Below are positions 42,137-49,497 of a DNA stretch of 64,000 bases, one piece after another; within the stretch, counting starts at the first letter, position 1; every line of letters starts with the position of its first letter. This DNA comes from Arthrobacter sp. PAMC 25486. GTDB lineage: Bacteria > Actinomycetota > Actinomycetes > Actinomycetales > Micrococcaceae. The stretch spans positions 558,001-622,000 of the forward strand of contig NZ_CP007595.1 of the NCBI RefSeq assembly GCF_000785535.1, in the 5' to 3' direction. The position numbers were made by a program, and so were the translations under genes. The notes under the pieces were generated by a model. The model ran no database searches and had not been told where the DNA came from. It was given only the letters and a program-made list of their open reading frames with translations.

Positions 42137-42352
42137 ATGAACCCCACCAGGGACAAGAAAGTCTCCCCTAGCGCTCTCGGACTACTGATCATCGGTATTT
42201 TGGTCACTGTCATTCCGGCGCTGCTGAACATCGGTAATCCCTCCTTTTTCCCGGGGGGCATCACACCATTTCTGATTGCCACCGCCTTACTCACAGCACT
42301 TTCGGCGGCCATCTCCCATCGAACGAAACAGCGCAATTCACAGCACATGTAA
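42137..42352 (+). CDS. Small membrane protein paired with exported protein 41482
   Basis: 71 residues, two membrane helices (SALGLLIIGILVTVIPALLN and GITPFLIATALLTALSAAIS) and a basic tail (HRTKQRNSQHM). It follows the exported protein by 16 bp with AAGGAGA upstream, and a strong terminator ends the unit at 42352-42397. No homology recognised; a likely immunity or export partner by gene order. Confidence 0.62.
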   Translation: MNPTRDKKVSPSALGLLIIGILVTVIPALLNIGNPSFFPGGITPFLIATALLTALSAAISHRTKQRNSQHM

Positions 42353-42397
42353 GGCCTAAGGTGGCGTCGGGCTGTCGCCCAGCGCCACCTTAGGCCT
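42352..42397 (+). terminator. Intrinsic terminator of module 2
   Basis: AGGCCTAAGGTGGCG pairs perfectly (15 bp) with CGCCACCTTAGGCCT, followed by CTTTG. It begins at the stop codon of the small membrane protein gene. Confidence 0.88.
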
Positions 42398-42763
42398 CTT
42401 TGCTGGACGTCGGTGTGTTGTTGGTTTTTGGCGCGGTACTGCTAAACGTGTCGCTAAGTGACATGTAGCTGGGATGTAGATGTGAGTCCGTTCATTCTGC
42501 CCCTGGCGGGGTTGCGCTTCGCTTGTTCACCGCCCGGTTCTCCTATAGCTCTACCGAGTCGTCGATCTTGCCTGGGAGGGGAACCCGATAAATGTTTTCC
42601 CGACGCTGCCATTCGTGTCATTGCTTTTCGTCTTGAGTGAAGCCATGCGTGCGTACCATTTGGAGGTCAAGGCGAGTGTTTCGGCTGATTCTCCGCAGCC
42701 TGATTCGAGCCTTCCTTCGATGAGCAACTCTTGATGATCTGTATAGCTGCATAGTTGGGCAGC

Positions 42764-43010
42764 TTGTGAATTCGTCGAATATCCGACGCCAGGCCTTCGC
42801 GATGTCCGGTGATGATCCAGAGCTTGCCACCTTGGCGCCGCTGATCGGCGGCACCATCAACACGCAGACCATTACCGCGCACTGGGATGGGAACACATCA
42901 ACCTCACCGGCGACTACACCTGGCCCCGCACCAACAAGATCAAACCCGGCAAATACAGGCCGCTACGGCGCTCGACAAAACCTTAGCGTCGGATATTCTA
43001 CTTTTTCACA
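42764..43010 (+). mobile_element. Tn3-family transposase remnant with internal deletion
   Basis: [39 protein letters not shown] is internal Tn3-family TnpA sequence; the same DNA then continues in the next frame as [20 protein letters not shown] and KYRPLR, which is the very C-terminus of TnpA. The two parts are joined by a deletion of more than 100 codons. The remainder of the transposon is not seen. Confidence 0.78.
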
Positions 43011-44033
43011 AGCCACCCCATATAACACCACCAGTTGAGGAATCCTGAAGATGGCTTCTTTGGCGTCAAAACAGGCTTGTGGGACCCGCTAGTCTGAAGT
43101 TACGTTGGCTCTTTCCCCGGTTTCCTTCTAGATTCCGGGGGAAGGGCCACTTGTTTAGCAGAAGCTTTCGGTAGCACGTGTGGGTCGATCGGATAGCGGC
43201 TGTGGGACCCGGTAGCGCCCGGTCCCACGCCGCTCCCACGCCGCTGCTTTTGTTATTTGTGGTTGCGTCACGCTGCCTTCCGATGTGGGTGCGGCGGTCC
43301 ATGCTGGATCCGTCGAGCTGGATGTGTTCGCCGGCATTTGAGACGACGGGGTGGAGGTGGATTCTGCGATGGCCTCGCCGCACAGGGAATCGCGTCCGTG
43401 AGAGGTTCCTGCAATTACAGGTTTGTGGGCTGGCCATTCGGAAACGGTGATTTAGCGCAGTTGTGCCACTTCAATTACTGTCAGTGCCAGGGCGGCCAGA
43501 TGAGTCGCCACTGGCCTGGTAGCCCTGGAGCAGCAGCCGGTCCACGGTTGCTATGGCAGGGATCTTGGGCATGAAAACACATCGAGACCGGCAGGTGCAC
43601 CTTGAAGGATGTCGCGGTGGAGCAATTCGCCTAAGCAGTATCCTCGACTCAGCGGCGCGCTTCGTCGGCGTCGGTTCCCACGGGCAGGAGCCCGATGTCC
43701 TCGGTCATGACCTGATCCGCGTGCAGCCGCCGTTGAACAGCTTTCGTGGCTGTCTGTCGACATGGGCACTGCTTGGGGATACGGAAGAGCCGGCAGGGGT
43801 TTGAGAAGGTAGGCCTTCCTGGTGCAAGGTGGCCAAGGACGACGAGCCATGAAAGCCGTCCTCATTCGGGACGACCGAAAGCGCTACCCGGTCTCCACGC
43901 GCCCGCTACCGGATCGACCCACATCTGCTATCCGAAGCCTCTTCTATACACCACTTTTGTACCAATATTTGTAGCCACTAAAATATTGGTAAAACCCCTT
44001 CACTTTTGCCGCTGTGGGGCATATTCTGTGGGT

Positions 44034-45785
44034 ATGACGAAGACTGTGCCTGCGATGCATGTAGCCGTGAACACGTCCCGCCGGGTGAACAAAGCCGGGG
44101 TCGAGGTCGAGTACCGGTCGGTGCTGCTGCGCACCTCGTTCCGGGAGGACGGGAAGGTCAAGCACGAGACCTTGGCGAACCTCTCAGCCCTGCCAGACAC
44201 TGCTGTGGAGACGCTGCGTGCCTCGTTGGCGGGCAAGACCATGGTCGAGGCCGGCGCCGCCCTGCAAATCCTCCGGTCCCTGCCCCACGGTCATGTTGAC
44301 GCCGTGTATGCGATGGCCCGCGGGCTTGGTTTTGAGGCGATGCTCGGCCCGGCATGTCGGGAACGTGATCTAGTCATGGCGTTATTGGCGGCCCGAATGT
44401 GCGCCCCGTCCTCGAAGCTGGCAACGCTGTCTTTCTTCGCAGATACGACCCTGGGCCGGGATCTGGGACCGGTGAGTACCGATGACCTGTACCGTGCCAT
44501 GGACTGGCTCGGAAACCGCCAAGCAGTGATTGAGAAAGCGTTGGCGAGGGCGTACCTGCGCCCGGAGGTCAACCCGGATAAATTGGCATTGTTCGATCTC
44601 TCCTCGTCCTGGGTGACGGGCACCCATAACCCGTTGGCCGCGTTCGGGTATTCGCGGGATAAAAAGCGGGGTGTGGAGCAGATTGAATACGGGATGCTGG
44701 CCAACCGGGCCGGGGTTCCGATCGCTGTGCGGGTTTTCCCCGGGAACACGGCGGATCCGACCGCGTTCATCAGTATTGCCGCCGAAATCCAGGACCTCGC
44801 AGGGGTCCAGGACATGGTCATGGTTGGGGACCGGGGCATGATCACCTCCGCCCGCATTACCGCACTGAAGGACACCACGTTGGGGTGGGTCAGTGCGTTG
44901 CGGAACACCGCGATTCAGGAACTGGCCCAGGACCAGGGCCCGTTACAGATGAGCCTGTTCGATCAGCAGAACCTGGCCGAGATCACCCACCCCGACTACC
45001 CCGGGGAACGGTTGATCGCGTGCTACAACCCAGCCCTGGCCGCCATGCGCAAACACAAACGTGCCGAGCTGCTCGATGTCACGGAAGAGCGGTTGAAAAC
45101 CATCCAGAAAGCAGTGATCGCTGGCCGGCTCAAGGACGCCGGGAAGACCGGGCTGCGGGTCGGTAAAACGCTGGGGAAAAACAACATGGCCAAGCACTTC
45201 ACCCTGACCATCGAAGACACCTCCTTCACCTGGGTGCGGGACCCGGAATCCATCGCCAAGGAAGCTGAATTGGACGGGATTTACGTCATCCGCACCAACG
45301 TCTCCGAGGAGTCCATGGATGCTGCCGAGACGGTGCGGGTTTACAAATCGTTGGCGAACGTGGAGAAGATCTTCAAGTCCCTGAAATCACGGGACCTGCA
45401 TGTGCGCCCGATCTACCACCACACCGAGGAACGGACCCGGTCCCACGTGTTTTTATGCATGCTCGCCGGGCACCTGACCTGGCACCTCCGCGACGCCCTG
45501 AAACCCTTGACGTTCACCGATGAGGACCGTCCCGTGCCCGAGGAACCCGTCGCCGCCGTGAACCGCTCCGCCGCCGCGCAGCGTAAGGCCAGCACGCAGC
45601 AACTCGCTGACGGAACCCCCGCTTACACCTACCAGGGCCTGCTGCGCCACCTCGCCACACGGACCCGAAACACCATGACCATGGCCGGAACCACCGGCAC
45701 CTTCGAGCTCCTCGCCACCCCCACACCAACCCAACACCAAGCCCTGAACCTCATCCGAGACCACGCCAAAACCTACAGAAAGTAG
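44034..45785 (+). CDS. IS1634-family transposase
   Basis: 583 residues, full length. LFDLSSSWVTGTHNPLAAFG, YSRDKKRGVEQIEYGMLANR, then VFPGNTADPTAFISIAAEIQ and the DDE motif MVMVGDRGMITSARITAL, with a C-terminal helix carrying HHTEERTRSHVFLCMLAGHL (catalytic Glu region) are diagnostic of IS1634/IS4-like transposases. ATG 44034 follows a TATTCTGTGGGT stretch. No frameshifts, probably functional. Confidence 0.92.
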   Translation: MTKTVPAMHVAVNTSRRVNKAGVEVEYRSVLLRTSFREDGKVKHETLANLSALPDTAVETLRASLAGKTMVEAGAALQILRSLPHGHVDAVYAMARGLGFEAMLGPACRERDLVMALLAARMCAPSSKLATLSFFADTTLGRDLGPVSTDDLYRAMDWLGNRQAVIEKALARAYLRPEVNPDKLALFDLSSSWVTGTHNPLAAFGYSRDKKRGVEQIEYGMLANRAGVPIAVRVFPGNTADPTAFISIAAEIQDLAGVQDMVMVGDRGMITSARITALKDTTLGWVSALRNTAIQELAQDQGPLQMSLFDQQNLAEITHPDYPGERLIACYNPALAAMRKHKRAELLDVTEERLKTIQKAVIAGRLKDAGKTGLRVGKTLGKNNMAKHFTLTIEDTSFTWVRDPESIAKEAELDGIYVIRTNVSEESMDAAETVRVYKSLANVEKIFKSLKSRDLHVRPIYHHTEERTRSHVFLCMLAGHLTWHLRDALKPLTFTDEDRPVPEEPVAAVNRSAAAQRKASTQQLADGTPAYTYQGLLRHLATRTRNTMTMAGTTGTFELLATPTPTQHQALNLIRDHAKTYRK

Positions 45786-45803
45786 CCAGACACCCCAGAC
45801 GCT

Positions 45804-45845
45804 AAGACAGGAAGATCCCCGGGTTTCCGGGGATCTTCCTGTCTT
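45804..45845 (+). terminator. Strong hairpin after the IS1634 transposase
   Basis: AAGACAGGAAGATCCCCGG pairs perfectly over 19 bp with CCGGGGATCTTCCTGTCTT around GTTT, between the transposase stop and the right end of the element. It should also protect the IS from outside transcription. Confidence 0.9.
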
Positions 45846-45875
45846 AACCTGCGTAACTTCAGGCTAGAGGCGTCC

Positions 45876-46226
45876 TGTATAGATGCCGCCAAAGTCCCGC
45901 AAGCCGGTCGGTCAGAGGTCGGCCGGCTCACCTGAAGTAACAGTAGCTTTGAGGACTGTTGGGCTGTCCGCTGGGGAACCTAGAGTGGGACCAAATGCGG
46001 ACATTCGTCCACGGAGGAAGGTGTGCACCTCGAAACGACTTTGCAAGTGCCTGGGTTAGAAGGAGCCCACAGCTATCCCTACAGAACTTTCAGGAACCGT
46101 AACACTCGCGGCCAAATTGGAAAGCCACTCTTCTAGTTATATGGAGTGCCTTCCCTGTATGTTGATGAGATCACATATCCGTGACAACACGCACGCAGCA
46201 TCAAGAGCATGGGGGAATCATTTTCA
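45876..46226. other. Spacer with hairpin copy 15
   Basis: No gene in about 350 bp. Copy 15 lies at 45966-45991; AT-rich promoter-like sequence precedes the exported-protein gene at 46227. Confidence 0.5.
45966..45991 (+). repeat. Recurrent hairpin element, copy 15
   Basis: GTCCGCT pairs with AGTGGGAC around GGGGAACCTAG; CT/AG replaces the TA/TG found in copies 9 and 12, so the stem is kept by compensating changes. Confidence 0.65.
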
Positions 46227-46811
46227 ATGAAGAAAATTCTATGGACCACCGTTGCGCTTTGTATTCTCGTTTTTAGTGGCTTGGCACCTGCATCCGCAGC
46301 TGAAGAACCAGTTCCCGATTCAATGACGAATGGAGCTGGGCTCAATGCACAGATTGACGTTCCTGTTGCGAGTCCGCTGGCTCAGGTAACCATGTACAAA
46401 TACACCGTTGTCAATGTCCAGAAAACCTCGAACTGGACGGACAAAACGAAACAGATTGGCATCTGCAAGGTGGCCGCAGGAGCTGGAGGAGGTCGGTGCA
46501 CGATTTCAAACACCTACACCGTTGGAACAACCATCCAAACGAGCCTTGGAATAGGTGTGAATGACGTTGCCGCTAACCTCGGATTTAGTTCGACTAAAAC
46601 CGTATCTGGAACAATCGCTTGGACCTCAGGTGTTGCACCCGTGGGCTCATCTTTCAAGGCCTGGGCCACAGGAACACGTGCAACCTACCAAGTTCAATAC
46701 TGGAAGGGAACCAAAGTCACTGGCCAAACAAATGTCAGCTGGGTACTGCAAAGCACATCTGGAACTCTTGCAGCATTCTCTCCCGTTCAGGGCTTCACGG
46801 TCGGGCAGTAG
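46227..46811 (+). CDS. Exported protein, module 3 (beta-rich, pore-former-like)
   Basis: 194 residues from ATG 46227 with GGGGGAA upstream. A Sec signal peptide (KKILWTTVALCILVFSGL then APASAAEE) precedes a Ser/Thr-rich beta protein: VTMYKYTVVNVQKTSNWTDK, CKVAAGAGGGRCTISNTYTV, then TSLGIGVNDVAANLGFSSTK and SGTIAWTSGVAPVGSSFKAW. The alternating polar pattern with a C-x9-C pair and S-x-S-x-T-x strands resembles small aerolysin-like or DUF-type secreted pore-formers, but no family is established. Paired with a small membrane protein 9 bp downstream, like modules 1 and 2. Confidence 0.66.
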   Translation: MKKILWTTVALCILVFSGLAPASAAEEPVPDSMTNGAGLNAQIDVPVASPLAQVTMYKYTVVNVQKTSNWTDKTKQIGICKVAAGAGGGRCTISNTYTVGTTIQTSLGIGVNDVAANLGFSSTKTVSGTIAWTSGVAPVGSSFKAWATGTRATYQVQYWKGTKVTGQTNVSWVLQSTSGTLAAFSPVQGFTVGQ

Positions 46812-46820
46812 TCTTTCACA

Positions 46821-47135
46821 ATGACGCAAAACACTAAGGTGCAACGATGGGCACGCACAGCTGCTTGGGCAGTGTCACTAACAACGACCGTGGTGGGAGT
46901 CATTCTCATCATGGTTGGAAAAACGTCACTGTGGGTTCGGGATCCTAATTCACCAGACACGTACACTAGTCAAACAGTTCAAGTTGGGCTACTTGGTCTT
47001 GCTATCCTCTGCGTTGGAATACTGTCTGTTATGGCAGTTTTGATCGCAGAAGGCTACGCAGCCGGCCGACCTGCAGCTGAGGTTAATCGCGCTTCAGCAG
47101 CTACACCGGTGGCTTCGGAATTCCCTGCAGACTGA
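46821..47135 (+). CDS. Small membrane protein paired with exported protein 46227
   Basis: 104 residues, two membrane helices (AWAVSLTTTVVGVILIMVGK and VGLLGLAILCVGILSVMAVL) separated by an outside loop (WVRDPNSPDTYTSQTVQ), with a C-terminal tail rich in Ala and Glu. It starts 9 bp after the exported protein stop, so the two are co-translated. Terminator at 47195-47233 ends the unit. Confidence 0.62.
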   Translation: MTQNTKVQRWARTAAWAVSLTTTVVGVILIMVGKTSLWVRDPNSPDTYTSQTVQVGLLGLAILCVGILSVMAVLIAEGYAAGRPAAEVNRASAATPVASEFPAD

Positions 47136-47194
47136 ACAGCGAGTCAGGATCTAGACAGGAGCCTTCTACAACCATCATTTATCCACAAAGAATA

Positions 47195-47233
47195 GTGCCT
47201 CTCCTGATCACCAAAAGGTATTAGGAGAGGCAC
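47195..47233 (+). terminator. Intrinsic terminator of module 3
   Basis: GTGCCTCTCCT pairs with AGGAGAGGCAC (11 bp), then AGTCATTTT. It lies 60 bp after the small membrane protein gene. Confidence 0.85.
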
Positions 47234-47254
47234 AGTCATTTTCGGCCGTCGGGT

Positions 47255-47345
47255 GTTTGGGCAAGCCAAGGTGCGCCCGTTATCCCATTACTGGGCTAGG
47301 TTTCGCCGTGAATGCCCGCCGAACCTGACGTGCGGCTCTCTGAAC
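47255..47345 (-). mobile_element. Group II intron 3' remnant
   Basis: Minus strand reads a shortened domain V (GAGAGCCG, then GTCAGGTTCGGCGGG) and the domain VI arm up to GGGCGC, nearly identical to the 3' end of the intact intron at 34291. No maturase gene or 5' part is present; a truncated former insertion. Confidence 0.7.
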
Positions 47346-47593
47346 ACCAATGCAGAGGAGCGCTCTGTGTCCGCAGGAACTGCCGAACCACCGCGAAAGG
47401 GCGTCTCTGATACGTCCCGCAAAGGGGTCCTCAAACGGTACGCACCCTGCCCTGACCTGCGCATTTAGAAGTTTCGAGATTCACAGGAAAGTCGACCGTC
47501 CCGTTAGACCTGTCCGGTGACTTGTCCGGTGAGCGGGCGACATACGGCACAGTATTTAGAGCCAAATTGGCCGGTCCGTTCAGGCTCCTGTCA
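47346..47593. other. Stretch beyond tniQ where the second Tn7-like end is expected
   Basis: No gene. TGTCCGGTGAC and TGTCCGGTGAG direct repeats near 47511-47535 start with TGT as Tn7-like ends do, but they do not match the four repeats at the other end, so the left border is unproven. Confidence 0.4.
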
Positions 47594-48475
47594 TCAGTGT
47601 TTGGGCGGGAGGATTGTGTCGGAACCACGAAATTCTGCTGACCAGTTGGTTTCCATCCAGTGCCGAAGCGGATCGAATGCTCCCTGCGGTGTCCAGCCCT
47701 CGGTGATCTCGTTGCCGACTCGGTCGAGGAAGGCTTCGGGATGGGGTGAGCGGACAATGTATCGCCAGCGTGGGGAGGCGATCGCGGCAGTGAGCATGAC
47801 GATGGAGGGGTAGAGAGCCGCCGCAACCAGTGCCGGGCTGTTGGTTATTCGGGGGTGGTTTGCTGTCAGGGATTCGTATGTGTTCATAGCGGTGCTGAAG
47901 TGCTGGAATTGCTCGTACCAGCTCCAGTTGATGACGCTGGAGATGTGGAATGCGCGGCGTACTTGTGCGTGTCCGTGTCGGGTGATGAGGTTCTTATGGT
48001 GGTGCCAGGCTTCAATGATTTCCGGGCAAGCGTCGATGTTGAATTGGTCGGCGATCGTACCGACACCGTCTCCGATCCAGAGTCCGTGGTTGGGGCAGAT
48101 GACGCGTTCGTGGGTGGTGTAGACCTCCACGTAGGGGCCGGCGCCGCGGGCCAGGGTGCAGTGGTGGCAGGCAGGGGCATGGGTTGTGCGGATTGGCCGG
48201 CCAATGAGTTTTAGCCGCAGCTGCGGATCCGGGTGCCGGTTGGCCAGTTGCGGCATCGCCAGCAGGAGGATGTCCGGTCGGGTGTCGTTCCATGTGGCGA
48301 GGTAGTACATCCATGGCCGTCGATCCCTGCGCATTGTCTTGATGAGCTCGCCGGGCTTGAGCATGTTGGCGTTGTTGATGCGCCGGATGAAAGATCGGGT
48401 TGTCTCATCCTGGTAGGGCCGTACGGGCCTGGGCAGGGGGCGATCCGGTTCTGGCAGAAACTGGCGTGCAGTCAT
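47594..48475 (-). CDS. tniQ: TniQ/TnsD-family target-selection protein
   Basis: 293 residues, short for TnsD but normal for TniQ. FLPEPDRPLPRPVRPYQDET and SFIRRINNANMLKPGEL start the TniQ domain; a zinc knuckle is seen as APACHHCTLARGAGPYVEVY and RVICPNHGLWIGDGVG (C-x2-C...C-x2-H). ATIGRHW-type helices follow. It overlaps the TnsC gene by 4 bp. TniQ proteins link TnsC to a target-finding factor; there is no adjacent Cas or TnsE partner here. Confidence 0.85.
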   Translation of the reverse strand: MTARQFLPEPDRPLPRPVRPYQDETTRSFIRRINNANMLKPGELIKTMRRDRRPWMYYLATWNDTRPDILLLAMPQLANRHPDPQLRLKLIGRPIRTTHAPACHHCTLARGAGPYVEVYTTHERVICPNHGLWIGDGVGTIADQFNIDACPEIIEAWHHHKNLITRHGHAQVRRAFHISSVINWSWYEQFQHFSTAMNTYESLTANHPRITNSPALVAAALYPSIVMLTAAIASPRWRYIVRSPHPEAFLDRVGNEITEGWTPQGAFDPLRHWMETNWSAEFRGSDTILPPKH

Positions 48476-49497
48476 TGGTTGGACGGATTCATTGCCGCTG
48501 GCCGGGGCGCGATGGATTCGGCGGCGTGGTCGAGGATGATGTCGTCGAGCAGTGCCCGGTCTATTCGTTCGGTGCCGTTGAGGATGGCCAGGATGGCTGC
48601 CTCGCGGATGAGGTGGGAGAGGCTGCTTATGCTGCCGCCTGTGCGGTGGTGTAGGTACTGGCTCTGGGCCGTGAGTGTGTCCGGCACGTGATCGTGGAGG
48701 CGCAGCCCGTTTTCAAGGGTCGCAACGAGCGAGTCCCACTCATCGGTGAGCGGGAACGGCCCGGTGGTCATGAGCACGGAACGGCCACAGATTTGCCGGC
48801 CCCGCATGCCAGTGAACAGGCCGGAATTCTCCACGTTGATGCCCGCATAGACAAAGGTTGCTTGCATGTGTTCGGTGAAGTATTTCAGGTGGTCGGACAT
48901 GTCCTCCCCGGCACTGGTGGCCAGGTTGAGGTTGTGGATTTCATCGACGATGACGAGTTCTGTTTTGGCCATGGTGAGGACTTGGCAGACGGCGTCGGCT
49001 ATGTCGGTGACGTTCTGTCTGGCTCGGTAGGGAAGGCCGAGGAAGTTCGCGAATTCGCTGGCGAGTTTCTTGGGGGAGCCCTTTGGGGGAGTGGTGATGT
49101 AGACGACCGGGATCCGGTCTCGCTGGTCGGGATATTTCCGTTTGACGAGTAGTTCATGGGTTTTGCCCAGGAGCTTGATCGCTGTGGTCTTCCCCGACGC
49201 CCAGGGGCCTGAGACGATCAGGCCACGGCGGGCGCTGATCTCGCGCTGGTTGAGCATCACCAAGATCTTGCCCTGGTTTGCAATCTTGCGGACGGTGGAT
49301 GTTTCTGCCAGGACGAATTCGGAGTGGTAGCTGATGCGTTGTTCGTCGTAGCTTTCACGGCGAGCAGCGGTCATTGCAGCCAACGCTGCTGTGTCGGCCA
49401 GCTCGATGTTGGGTGCGGTGGAGGCCACGAAACTGCGCCAGCCCTGCAGCGTGGTGGTGGGGGCGCGACCGCTGGTTCGAAGTTCTGTTACCACCAT
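48472..49497 (-). CDS. tnsC: TnsC/TniB-type AAA+ ATPase
   Basis: 341 residues. Walker A is GLIVSGPWASGKTTAIKLLG (about 110-129) and Walker B TELVIVDEIHNLNLATSAGE; the sensor regions TFVYAGINVENSGLF and RSVLMTTGPFPLTDEW match the TniB/TnsC ATPase of Tn7-like and Tn5053-like elements, which polymerises on DNA and activates the transposase. N-terminal 70 residues likely contact TnsB. Overlaps tnsB by 10 bp and tniQ by 4 bp. Confidence 0.88.
   Translation of the reverse strand: MVVTELRTSGRAPTTTLQGWRSFVASTAPNIELADTAALAAMTAARRESYDEQRISYHSEFVLAETSTVRKIANQGKILVMLNQREISARRGLIVSGPWASGKTTAIKLLGKTHELLVKRKYPDQRDRIPVVYITTPPKGSPKKLASEFANFLGLPYRARQNVTDIADAVCQVLTMAKTELVIVDEIHNLNLATSAGEDMSDHLKYFTEHMQATFVYAGINVENSGLFTGMRGRQICGRSVLMTTGPFPLTDEWDSLVATLENGLRLHDHVPDTLTAQSQYLHHRTGGSISSLSHLIREAAILAILNGTERIDRALLDDIILDHAAESIAPRPAAMNPSNQ

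Larger units (their letters stand above)
43081..45875 (+). mobile_element. IS1634-family element with long left arm
   Basis: Candidate terminal repeats: GGGACCCGCTAGTCTGAAGT + TACG at 43081-43104 and, inverted, CGTAACTTCAGGCTAG at 45852-45867 continuing to 45875 (about 20 of 24 matching). The transposase is at 44034-45785. The 930-bp left arm holds an imperfect inverted pair (43151-43219 and 43892-43955) and no intact gene, so it may include another, older element. Ends inferred. Confidence 0.6.

Noticed and set aside
43551..43865. Minus-strand open frame in the IS1634 left arm
   Set aside because: No recognisable domain or start site; a chance open frame in a repeat-rich stretch.
16357..45991. 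The dispersed element as classical integron attC sites
   Set aside because: The conserved part is GGGGAAC and GGGAC, not the attC core RYYYAAC ... GTTRRRY, and no IntI-like recombinase is in the window. Kept only as an integron-like idea.
47511..47535. TGTCCGGTGAC/TGTCCGGTGAG repeats as the left Tn7-like end
   Set aside because: They begin with TGT but share no further bases with the four 19-bp repeats at the other end, so the left border is left undefined.
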